Assembly: GCA_036571765.1 (NCBI GenBank)
Contig: BROE01000001.1
Location: 4,622,254-4,686,253 of the forward strand
Source: Plecoglossus altivelis
Taxonomy: Eukaryota; Chordata; Actinopteri; Osmeriformes; Plecoglossidae
Length of the DNA stretch: 64,000 nt
Direction: 5' to 3'
Shown here: positions 35,378 to 45,425 of the stretch, piece by piece
How positions within the stretch are numbered: position 1 is the stretch's first letter
Layout: the number at the start of each line of letters is the position of its first letter
Made by a program: the position numbers and the translations under genes
Notes under the pieces: model-generated
What the model was told of the DNA's origin: nothing
The model's database searches: none
The model's input: only the letters and a program-made list of their open reading frames with translations

Positions 35378-37977
35378 TTAAGGTCTGGATGAGTGTTGGC
35401 TGCTACTGGACTGGCTTTCAGGCCGGGCTGCCTGCGCTAGCGTGTCCAGACGGGCCACAAACATCTGGACCTCCTCTTGGGTGCTGCGAGTCCAGGCCAG
35501 GGGCAGGTGGGCGGGCACAGCGCGGCGATCTGGAAAACGCACCGAGTCACGACACAACGCAGAACAGCTCCCGCTCTAACGTGCCCTGGACATGCTGGAT
35601 TCGGCGTGACGCCAGCAGGCCTGCTTACCTTGGAAGAACTGCCCGCTGGGTGTCTTGGCTGCAGCCCGGGCCAGGGCCAGCCACACCACAGTGTCAGCCC
35701 CCTGCTCTGCACTCCTCAGACGGCCTCCCATCATCTGGTGGAACTGAGGCATCGCTGTGGAAACAGCTGGCGGGGAGGTCGTCGGAGGTCACAAGTGGGT
35801 TGAACAGATGCAGCTTGAACGTGCTGTTGATGTGCACGCGTGCAGTACTGACCTGGTGTATCAGCCCAGCCTGGATGCATGGCAGAGAAGTGAATGGCAG
35901 GGTTGGATTTGGCCCAATACTCTGTTAGCACCACCTGCTGTCTCTGTGGGGTAACACACACATTTCAATTTTAATCTCTCTCGAAATAACAAGGGTTTAC
36001 TCTACAGTACCGAGAATATTTGGTAGATGCACATCTATTTTTTGGAGGAGCAAACCCCTTCACGTTAAACGGAGCTCCGCTGGAAAGTGTTGAACGTGAT
36101 GGTCTCCCTCACCTTGTTCTGGGCATAGACCATGGTGCCGTCGAAGTGAGTCCTCTCTGACTGGAGGTCATCGGTGCACAGCTTCTGGACCAGCATCCCC
36201 CCTGAGGACACGGTGATCTGACCACCCAGGGAGAGAGAGAGGCAGTCAGCAGGTGTGTGCGCGTGCAAGAGCGTGTGTGCGCGTGCAAGAGCGTGTGTGT
36301 GCGAGCGTGCGTGCACCCACCACTCTCGGGTCTCTGCTTTTCTGCAGAAGTGGCATTAGGTTCTGCGTGAGGATGTACACACCTGAGGGAAAAGACAGAG
36401 CACGTCATGCACACCCACAAACCTCGGGGATGGGGATGGGTTCTAGGCCCCAGGCCATTTGGAATGGTGGTGGTCGAAGAAATGGACTGAGGCTCGCAGC
36501 AATTCCCAATTTCTCCTCAGTATGTGATTTGTGAAATGGGAAAGTGAGGGAGAGGGGGGGGAGAGGGGGTTACCCAGAGTGTTGGTGGCAAAGTTTTTCT
36601 CCAGTCCCTCCATGTTCACCTCTCTCTTGTTCACCATGCAGCCAGCATTGTTGATCTGACATAACAAAGACCAGCCAAAGAACAGCCAAAGTAATACAGT
36701 AAGATGATTGTGAAACCAAGCTTTTTTAAAGTATGTGTGTGCATACATGTGTGTGCGGGTGTGAGTGTGCATGTGTGTGTGTGTTAGAGAGGAGGGTGGC
36801 CCTGCTCACCAACACGTTTAAAGATGGATACTGCTTTTTAAAGGCCTCAGCAAACTCCCACACCTTCCGCGTTTCAGACATGTCCAGAATGTGGACGTGC
36901 ACTTCCTGGAACGAAAAGGAAACGTCCTCCAATCCGCTTTGGTCTGAAGTCGGGGATCTTCCGAAAGACAAAACAAACACACACACTTTTCCTATTTACC
37001 GTGTTGCCAGACTCCTTAATGATATCCGCCCTGGCGTCCTCAGCTCGGTCCTTGTTCCTGCACACGATGTGGAGCGTTCCTCCTGAGGGATGAGGGGGAT
37101 CCAACCCAGAACGTCATGAAACAGCAGGGCTTCGAGCCCAGCGCTTAGCATAAACCAGTACATCGTGAGACCGCGCCCCTCGGTCTTCCCCACAGCTCCG
37201 CCTTCCTCACCTTTCTTGGCTATGGCCATGGCGGTGGCTTTCCCTACGCCGCTGTTGGCTCCTGTGATCATGAAGGACCTGCCCACCACAGACAGGTTCA
37301 GGTCCTCGGCCACAAAGCTTCTGGATTCTGCTTCATATCCACTCCTGGGGAAGAAGCGAAATCAAGCCATCGCCCTCATAAATGCATGTACAGTAAACGG
37401 TGTTTGTGTCATGGTGAGTGAATAATGGAGACAACCTAAAGCACTCCAACTTGCAACAAGGATTTTGTATTCATGTGAGCTGGAACGGCCATACGGATTT
37501 GAGTTTGTCTATACACAATGATTAAGCAAGCTCTTAGAAAACGGGTCAGCTGTTGGGGTGACGGCCTACCTCAAATGACTGGGCACTTCAGCTGTCAATA
37601 GCACTATTGTTAAGGGGTTGAAAAGAAGGTTTGTGTGCGCGTCGGTGTGTGTGTGACAGAGATCGTGTGTCTGAGTATGTGTTACTTTAAGTACCATGCT
37701 GTGATCGATACCATTCATGTACACCTAACAAATACTTTAACATCAACTTAAACACAATAAAGCAGTTAAAGTGAATCATTTAAAAACTTATTTCCAAGAT
37801 TTGACAGGAAAAAAATCGAGGGGTTACATAGTAAAAAGCTTAATTAGAAAACAGTTATTATGGTGGTAATCTAAACTAGGCTTTATGTTTAACTGAAAAA
37901 ACGGACCATGCATGAACTTACCTCGTATATTCGTGAATTCCTTTTAAGAACCAGACGATATTGCGATACAACGACAT
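35378..37977 (-). CDS. dhrs12: Dehydrogenase/reductase SDR family member 12
   Basis: This is a classical-type short-chain dehydrogenase of unsettled substrate. Exons in transcript order: 37922-37977, 37211-37344, 37000-37082, 36810-36905, 36574-36655, 36321-36382, 36113-36217, 35853-35943, 35629-35766, 35378-35529. All ten join in frame across GT-AG introns to give 332 residues, against about 317 in human. The start is MSLYRNIVWFLKGIHEYTR, matching the vertebrate Dhrs12 N-terminus. Key motifs are the nucleotide-binding TGANSGVG (46-53), NNAG (125-128), the serine-containing ITVSSGG (172-178), the active-site YAQNK (202-206) and HPGWADTP. The C-terminus carries a Ser-rich tail (SQSSSSQHSSRP) longer than the mammalian one. 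The gene is tail-to-tail with cul3 and head-to-head with ap1s3. It is not part of the human CUL3 neighbourhood (human DHRS12 is on 13q). Confidence 0.96.
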
Positions 37978-38606
37978 TGCTTTTCATGATCAAATAGCCT
38001 GACCCTGCAACAAACCTAAAGACTCTTCTTGTAGGCAGCAAGAACTAACCACTCCAGAAACTGACGTCATGAGCATGTTTGGGCAGTGCTGCTCTCTACC
38101 GACGTCAGGAAGGACGACCATTAGATTTGCAAGACATGGTTTTCTGACCCTAAGCCCTTTTGTTCGTAAAGCCTGACACATTAAATAATATTTCCTTGGT
38201 CATAATTATCATCTCTTAGATTATTACAAATGCGATATTCTATTGGACAAATAGACATAGCACTACGTATAGGCTGATTAATGCATTTATCCATGACGAA
38301 AATGTATAAATTAAAAATGAATTGAGGTTGTTGGGTGTATGTTTGATAGTCTATTCAAGAAACTATAGCAAAAGAAGAAGCGAGGCCGGGTAGGAACTCC
38401 TCCTTGTGTACAGGTGGGTCTGGGAACCGTGCCGGCCGGTTCCACCTCGGAATAAACCGAAGAGGGAGGAGTTTTCCAACTTTCACACTGGAGCGACCAT
38501 TTAGAGAACGACAGCAATGAGCATATACGAATTCTCTAATCTAAGGGGAGGGTAAAGTGTTTAGATATTTTTATTGTGCAATAAAAGGATTATACCTCTT
38601 TTCAAG
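37978..38606. promoter_or_regulatory. Shared dhrs12/ap1s3 head-to-head promoter region
   Basis: Only 629 bases separate the dhrs12 ATG (minus) from the ap1s3 ATG (plus), and no other gene fits between. A G+C-richer, CpG-containing stretch lies near 38380-38470. Both 5'UTRs must be inside this interval unless a transcript has a further exon, so a bidirectional promoter is likely. Confidence 0.55.
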
Positions 38607-41600
38607 ATGGTGAGTAAGTGTTTTAAGACCTCTTTCCTGAGCTGTTGTAGTTTATTAATGAGTCAGATCTATTCCGTCGGCGACAATATGCACCTGTCGC
38701 TTCTGGTTGTTTACTAGAAGGCAAGGTGTCAGGTGAAATAACAAACCAACATTTGTTTTACAGCATAACATACAAACAATAATTGCAGGGTAAATCAATA
38801 TAAAGTAGTTTTATTTAAAGTATCCTTTGTATGCTTGCTATATTTTTGGACAAACTATGGTCAAACCTAATGTGTAGCGTATTTCCTCAACCTGTCGCTT
38901 CGGTTAAAACATGGAGGTTACATTACTGGTTTAACAGGTTTTCTCCTATTGTTATTGATTTGGCTCATATCGTAGTGAGCGTGATGTCCGTTTGCCTTAG
39001 AGGGCAACTTTCAGTTCCTCACAGGTCCAAGGTCCATCAACTGGAATAAAATCTTTTTGGCGCCATTGCCACAAATAGGCAATTAGTCGAACTTCAACTT
39101 AATTACTAGTTTTTTGGTGACTCGCATATTTAGAAGGCATAACAATGCACGTGTTTCTTTCTCCTTTTGTCATCATCCCTCTTCCTGACATAGCCGGTAA
39201 TATGAAGGTCTCCTGGCAGAAAATGTTCAACTATTCAACTCTCTGTTCAACTATTGACAGACAGTCAGCAACACAAACGCAAACAAATGTTGCCTAGACA
39301 GTGAGTCTCTCCTCTGAAGTCCACAATGAAAGGAAGATGAAGAGGGAAGTTTGCAAAGCAAAATAGACTTCACACATGGCAAATGTATGTCAAACGCGAC
39401 CAAACAAAGCAAGGAAATACCCTGTCTAAACATTTCAAACCCCCCTCTTTACCTCCTGGCCTTACAAACAAGAGATGACCATAGTTCTCCCCCAGCTTTT
39501 CCTTGCTTCGTTTTCTTTAGACTTAGCGTCAGTTAATCGCAGTTAATCTTTAATCGTAGCCCACACAAGGATATCGGTAACCAGACCATTCACCTTCCCT
39601 TTCTCTCTCTGTTTCACCCTCTCTATGTCTGTCACTCTCTCTCTCTCACTCGCTCACTCTCTCTGTCTCTCTCTCTCTCTTTGTCTCTCTCCCTTCTCAG
39701 ATGCGTTTCCTGTTGCTCTTCAGTCGTCAGGGAAAGCTACGGTTGCAGAAGTGGTTCGTGTCCATAACGGAGCGCGACAAGAAGAAGGTCATCCGAGACA
39801 TGACCTCCATGGTGCTGGCACGGAAGCCCCGCTCCTGCAACTTCCTCCACTGGAGAGACCTGAAGATTGTTTACAAGAGGTCAGCCCACAGCCATCATCT
39901 CAGCCACCTCATTCTGCCCCATATCCCACCTCTCCTCCTTACGTTTGTCCTTCCTTGCTGTACTGGCACGTTACACTTCCTTGTTGTTCCTGATTGGCTC
40001 CCCCTGTTAGGTATGCCAGTCTGTATTTCTGCATGGGTCTGGAGGACCAGGAGAATGAGCTGTTAGGCCTGGAGGTGCTGCATCGCTATGTGGAGCTGCT
40101 GGACCAGTACTTTGGCAGCGTAAGACATCATTTTTATTCTGTTGTTCTCCTTGCTGTCAACCACTTACTGCACGCACGCATCGCCTGGAACTTGGGAAAA
40201 TACATTTGTCGTCTCTAAAAATGTTGATTTACTTTGATTGTGTCGGGAAGATATCCGGTTTTTTTTGAATGACCGCTACTCCTGAATTCATTCGTGAGAT
40301 CTTCCTGGGCAAAATGTGGCATGCATTGTCTATTTTCTCATGTCATGGGGAGTCCAGCACTCGTCATGCAAAGGCTTTCCCTCTCCAGGTGTGTGAGCTA
40401 GACATCATCTTCAACTTTGAGAAGGCCTACTTCATCCTGGATGAGTTCCTGATGGGCGGGGAGATCCAGGAGACGTCCAAGCAGTTGGTGGCCCGCGCCA
40501 TCGAATCCTCAGACATGCTGCAAGAGGTGAGATGCACATGCACGCACACATGCCTGCGTTCACGCTACGTATCGCAAAATCAAACCCGCACACTTAAGTT
40601 TGTGTGTTGGAGTTTCTATTTAACTGTATGTTCATCTCTTATCTTGGAAGATTTCATGCGTTCCTAAAATATTTGGTGGCTTGATGGAATTACTATTTAG
40701 ATAGTTATTACAATCATTTTACTGTTTGCTCTCACAATAACAAACAACAGTGGGGATAGTTCGAGTTGAGTTGCATTTTCTTAATGCTTGCTTCCCTCCA
40801 CGTGATGCTGTTTTTTGATGTCATTAGACAAAAAAATACCAAAAGGAGGGAAAGCAAGTCATTGGCAGTTGTAAAACTCATTTTCCTGGTATCCTAGCAG
40901 GGGTGAATTAGCCTCATAGCTCCCTGGTGTGTGCTCTGTTGTCCAGCTATTAGCCATCTCATCATGATCCAAATTAGCTGCTGCTATTGTAAACGGGGCC
41001 TCTTTCTTTCCATCTCTCTTACTCACCCACTCACTCGCTCCCTCCTTCCCCGCCATTCTCTCTGTCTCAGTTGTCTCTCTCTTGAAGCGAGCGCAGGGGC
41101 GAGTCAGAGGCGTGTCTGTTCCCGTGGCGGGGATGTTCTGGTCATGTAGGTGTCTTACAGAGCTTGGGCACAGACTGTCCTACCCTTCCCTGTAGTGAAG
41201 CGTCTCCGTGGCGCTCGCTCCCTTCTTCGGCTTCCAGCCCATTCTTGTATGCTTCCACCCCCCCCTCCCTCCCTCTTTGTCGCTGATGATAAGGAGAGAT
41301 GTCTAACCCCTTTGCTCTAAGTGACAGTCCAACCTCCAGTGTAGCATGGCGCTCATTCTCATCGTTATGGCTTCAGATGGACAGCAGTGACAGTGATTGG
41401 GTTGAGGTGGAGCTGTTTGGATGGCCTTGAGTGTGGACAGCAAGGTTAGCGGCTCTGCTTGTGCCCTACCAGTGTGTGGCTCTTCACCTGCTCCCACTCC
41501 CTCGCCCCCCCCCTCCCCCCCAGCCCTGCCCTGCCCTGCCCCCTTTGCCCTTTTGTATGTTTTTCATTACAGATCCACGCTGTGATTGTGTGAACATGTG

Positions 41601-41717
41601 ACTGAATATTAGTTGCAGTGAGTAGGGGGTGTTGGGGAGGGGGGGTGACATCATTCTCAATCCTTTGTCTTTTTTTTGTAGACGATGGAGGAGTACATGA
41701 GCAAACCTGCTTTTTAG
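38607..41717 (+). CDS. ap1s3: AP-1 complex subunit sigma-3 (clathrin adaptor small subunit)
   Basis: This is the small longin-fold subunit of the AP-1 adaptor that sorts cargo at the trans-Golgi network and endosomes. Exons: 38607-38609 (ATG only), 39701-39879, 40011-40119, 40389-40526, 41682-41717. Joining gives 154 residues, the usual length of sigma-3. Visible hallmarks are MRFLLLFSRQGKLRLQKW, RYASLYFCMGLEDQENELL, HRYVELLDQYFGSVCELD and FNFEKAYFILDEFLMGGE. The short last exon, TMEEYMSKPAF, identifies sigma-3 rather than sigma-1 or sigma-2, which end differently. The initiator Met is assigned to a separate upstream exon because AAGATG|GTGAGT is a perfect donor and the second exon opens with ATGCGT directly after its acceptor; this matches the known structure of AP-1 sigma genes. 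The segment FCMGLEDQENELLGLE departs from the usual FCCAIEDQDNELLTLE. The gene is tail-to-tail with scg2b. Confidence 0.95.
39598..39700 (+). repeat. TC-rich tract at ap1s3 exon 2 acceptor
   Basis: TCTCTC and CTCACTCT units form the polypyrimidine tract that ends in CTTCTCAG just before exon 2. Confidence 0.85.
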
Positions 41718-42237
41718 GACAGACGGGAAGAAAGCCATCCACATCACAACAAAGGGAATGACGCTCAAATGTCACTGTCTGTTTTTGATCCGGACCTAGC
41801 TGAGGGTCTAAATATAGCTATATATATAAAACATAGCAATGTAATGAATTGTCTGTGGAAGAATGCAATTTGTGAATGAGGTATATGCGTCAATGCTTTG
41901 TCTTGGCCATGAGTCCTGAATCTGTTGGTCTAGACACTAGTAACAGGCCTGTAGTCTTTCGAAGAAAAATGTTTGAGAAAGGACTGTAGGGGATTTGAAC
42001 ATGGTCTGAAGGAGAATAGGAAACATGAAGATATTATATGTTGACTTCCATTGCTATTATTTAGAAGTGCTTTTAAATATTTTTTTAATAGTCTTTGTTT
42101 ATGAATGCCATGTGATAGCTATTTATAAGGCCCTTCTAAATGAATGAGTGATTTCTCAAGTGTGTTGGTGGGCTTGGTTAGATGTTTGTAAGGTTTGGTT
42201 AGCAGGCATTTCTGGGCAAAATGTTTTGTGACAGAAG

Positions 42238-42275
42238 AATAAATTGTTACGTTGAAAAAGTGTAATTAAAATAAA
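42238..42275 (+). terminator. ap1s3 poly(A) signals
   Basis: Two AATAAA hexamers, at 42238-42243 and 42270-42275, lie 521 and 553 bases after the stop codon. They mark the probable end of the ap1s3 3'UTR. Confidence 0.7.
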
Positions 42276-42566
42276 TGTTTTGATATCTAACTGGTCGCGG
42301 CATTTTTGAGCGTTTCATCGCGTTTTCGTCTCGACTGGAGCTGTCCAATGTGCTGCATGTGCTTTCGCTAGACGCTTCAGAAATACATCTTGTCATTTTT
42401 GAAACACGAAATCACAAAGACACCGAATGAATTCATAATGAATTGTGTTGGTCACGTGTATTACCTTGTGATTGGAATTTGTAGTAAATATGGGTTGTTC
42501 ATTTTTTTGATGTATACTAAAATAAGGCAACATAACGCATCAAGGAGAAAATAATCCCGCTAATGC

Positions 42567-42572
42567 TTTATT
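42567..42572 (-). terminator. scg2b poly(A) signal
   Basis: TTTATT on the plus strand reads AATAAA on the minus strand, 414 bases beyond the scg2b stop codon. It faces the ap1s3 signals only about 290 bases away, so the two genes converge closely. Confidence 0.6.
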
Positions 42573-42985
42573 TATCTCTGAGTCATCACACATTATTGAA
42601 CACGTACAAAATGGTTTAAAAATGATAATATAGGCTTTAGCACAACAACCGATATAGTCCAACGATCACAGAGCTTGCAATATGGGTTGGAAGAAGGCAG
42701 GCGACGGTCTGACTCTACATCATAAATAGTTTTCAGAAATGTAGATTAGAACAATATTTGGAAACCCCCAAACCCTGATAACATCACGAGTCACGACAAA
42801 CACTCGCCCCCAGCCCAACACATACTATTATTGGTCATATATAGGCTATATTTCATATTTTACAAATTCAATGTAAACTATAGAGGACGGTCACCACCAG
42901 ACTGGTTATTTTGAGAGAGTATAAACATTACATTAGATTCATGTTTTAATAGAGGATATCTCGTTGTCGCTATTGATCTCAGGAG

Positions 42986-44767
42986 CTACATTCCTCCAAT
43001 AGGTTTTCCGTGGAGTTCCTTCCCGTCGTCTTTCTGAGGGACAGCAGTTCCCTCTGCGATCTCGTCTTTCATCTGGATCTCCGTGGGCTTCTCCAGCGCC
43101 TCCATGGAGGTATCGGCATCTCTCTTCGCGGGAGTGCTCTTTTCAACGTCAGCTTGGTCGAAGTAATCTTTCATCGCCTGCTCGTACAACTCGTAGGGAA
43201 ACTGTCCGTTTGCCTGAGACTGAGTGTCGCGTTTGGTGATGGAGTTTGGATACTGGGTCAGTATTTTGGCCGCCAGAAACACCTCGTCTTCATCTACTTC
43301 GTCGTCGTCGTCGTCGTCGGACTGTCTTTTCAGTGGCATCTTGTTAAGCTCGGACAGGAATAAGTTTTCCCGTCGGCCTGAAGACGAGGGATTTTTTGCT
43401 GGGGCAGGCGGGGCTTTATCCACAGCCGGGACGGGCGGTGCAGGAACTCTAGCCGGGGCAGCGACGGGTTTGAGCGGTCTCCTCACGGGATATTCATTGC
43501 TGATGGTCTCCACGCCGATGATGTTCAGAAAGTCCTCCCTGTCCATGTCCTCGGGTGCAGATTTAACTGGGAGCCTCCGGCTGTAATAACGGACCCTCGG
43601 CTTGTTGGTCCTGTAGCGGGAAGTCTCTTGGGGCTGACGGTCCAGTTTCTTCAACTCTTCCGTGATCAGCATGTCAATGAGCTCGTTCGGGGGGATATGG
43701 AGCTTCAGCGACATCTCCAGTAATTCATTTACCGTTCGGGGGTCGACCAGTGAGGGGCGGATCAGTCTCTTTTTGTTGTCCCTTTTCTGGCTCTGGTCGC
43801 TCATCTCGAGGATCTTCAACAGGTAGTAATCCACCAGTTTCGTATCATCATTGGGTTGGTCGTCCTGAGCGGCCCGGCGTTGAATGCCTTCTCCCTCGAT
43901 CTCCTCTTGGTCGTCCGAGGTCTCCCCCAGCCCTCGATCGAATTCTTCGTGGCTCCCGTTGACCACCTCCTCCGTCTCCACCTTCTCCTCCATGGGAACC
44001 CACTCCTCACCGCCGGCCACGTCCTCGTAGGCAAGGTTCCTCAAGCTGAACATGTCTTCGTCGTCGTCGTCCTGGAACACGTCTCTCTTCTGGCCGGCGG
44101 TAGTGGACATACGGCCCAGTTCGTCGAAGATCGAGCGCAGGTTGGCAAGGCTTTGAGGAGTGTACTGCTCCTCCAGGTCTTCCGTGGCCCGCTTGTACGC
44201 GTCGCGGTTCTCCTCGTCTTCGAACATCAGCGGGTACTTTTTGTGTGGCCTAGGGAAGTTACCGTAGTCCGCAGGTGCGCTCATGGGCTTGCCTGTGTCA
44301 TCTGAGTGGTGCCTGTGCGCGCGGTGGTCGTTAACGGGTGCGACCGGAGCTGGTTTGACGTCTCGACCGGCTTGGTCTTGAAGGGTCCGGAGCAGGGCTC
44401 GCACTAGCTGCTCTGCGGGCATGTCCTGTTTCTGAGTGGGTGGGGACGCTTGTCGGTCTCGCGCGCCCTCGTCTTGGAGCGAGGCCAGTTGAAGCAGAAC
44501 GCGGAACTTTTCCACTTCGTCGTAGTCCGTTGTGGGTTCCTCGCGTCCCTCGTCCTTGCGTTGCTTTAGGCTTTCAATATACTCAAGGGCTTTGATCATG
44601 TCGGAACTGGGTGGGAGGTAGGCAGCAGGGCGCCTTTCCTCACCTTCGCCGCCTCGGAGCCTGTGGTGGCGGGGGAGAGACGCACCCTGGACGGCGCACA
44701 TATGGAGGAGAAAGGCAACGAGGACCATAACTCCACCCGTGGAGAATTTGGGGTGTGACAGCACCAT
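42986..44767 (-). CDS. scg2b: Secretogranin-2 (chromogranin C) prohormone, secretoneurin-b type
   Basis: This is an acidic granin stored in dense-core secretory granules and cut to peptides such as secretoneurin. The whole coding region (593 residues) is in one exon. The ATG at 44765-44767 was chosen because it opens a signal peptide (about residues 1-28, hydrophobic VMVLVAFLLHMCAVQG) and an acceptor-like pyrimidine tract precedes it; the frame remains open upstream only through intron. Secretoneurin lies between Lys-Arg sites at 192-193 and 227-228 (33 residues, starting ATEDLEEQYTPQSLANLRSI). Its ATEDL start is the fish 'b' form. Other dibasic sites are at 328-329, 480-481, 512-513 and 548-549. 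Stretches of Asp/Glu occur, for example 233-237 and 484-489 (a CGT trinucleotide run in DNA). The only cysteine is in the signal peptide, as expected for Scg2, which lacks the chromogranin disulfide loop. The gene is tail-to-tail with ap1s3. Confidence 0.96.
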   Translation of the reverse strand: MVLSHPKFSTGGVMVLVAFLLHMCAVQGASLPRHHRLRGGEGEERRPAAYLPPSSDMIKALEYIESLKQRKDEGREEPTTDYDEVEKFRVLLQLASLQDEGARDRQASPPTQKQDMPAEQLVRALLRTLQDQAGRDVKPAPVAPVNDHRAHRHHSDDTGKPMSAPADYGNFPRPHKKYPLMFEDEENRDAYKRATEDLEEQYTPQSLANLRSIFDELGRMSTTAGQKRDVFQDDDDEDMFSLRNLAYEDVAGGEEWVPMEEKVETEEVVNGSHEEFDRGLGETSDDQEEIEGEGIQRRAAQDDQPNDDTKLVDYYLLKILEMSDQSQKRDNKKRLIRPSLVDPRTVNELLEMSLKLHIPPNELIDMLITEELKKLDRQPQETSRYRTNKPRVRYYSRRLPVKSAPEDMDREDFLNIIGVETISNEYPVRRPLKPVAAPARVPAPPVPAVDKAPPAPAKNPSSSGRRENLFLSELNKMPLKRQSDDDDDDEVDEDEVFLAAKILTQYPNSITKRDTQSQANGQFPYELYEQAMKDYFDQADVEKSTPAKRDADTSMEALEKPTEIQMKDEIAEGTAVPQKDDGKELHGKPIGGM

Positions 44768-45273
44768 GATATCGCCTTGACGAAGAGAAAGAGACAGAAG
44801 GGTAAAACAAACCTCAGTGCCTGCACCTGCTCGTTTCTTTTCACAGGCTACCCACGTTAAATTGCATACATTTAATTCAGCATGCCATATGAATAAATAA
44901 AAAGCTTCGGCCAATCTATTATTGCAGGCTAGTGGATGGAGCCTATCTCAGCTCGAGGATGAGTCACCCTCGTTGTCAGGGCAACCTCTGACTTCAGGTT
45001 ATTTACTTCGTTTAGATCAAAATGAAACGAAATGCCCAAAACAATGGCAACGTAATACATTCACCTATTTAGGTAAGCTAGGCTAATCGTGGTGAGTAGG
45101 CAAATATTGCTTTGTTGTTTAGGTTCATTAAACCCCAATTCGAAGCGTGACAGGATAAGATCGAATAACTTGATTAAATCTCCATTCGATAAACAAAGAC
45201 TGAGCCAAATGTATAAACAGAATTATCCATGGTTATCTAAACGCTGCTATGCTCTCTTCATTTAATTTCTTAC

Positions 45274-45425
45274 CTTTGGCAAACAGCTTAGATGGCAGCA
45301 GTGAATGTATACAGCATTTCGCTACTATAGTTCTTCCTCGAGCGCGGATGTTCCTGTTCTGTTTTCAGCACTTGGACAACTCCCCGCGATATATGAGGCA
45401 ACACCTGACCCACGCGTCATCACAG
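45274..45425 (-). promoter_or_regulatory. Probable scg2b promoter and noncoding first exon
   Basis: On the minus strand a CRE-like TGATGACGCGTG (element at 45413-45419) is followed about 20 bases later by a TATA-like ATATAT (45389-45394). A putative start lies near 45360, and the sequence ends in GCCAAAG|GTAAGA, a strong donor after 45274. The splice would join to the scg2b coding exon near 44777. Mammalian SCG2 is known to be controlled by a CRE and TATA box close to the start and to have a noncoding first exon, so the arrangement fits. The exact start is inferred. Confidence 0.5.

Noticed and set aside
43856..44305. 149-codon plus-strand ORF opposite scg2b
   Set aside because: It is an antisense shadow of the GC-rich scg2b coding exon with no resemblance to a known protein.
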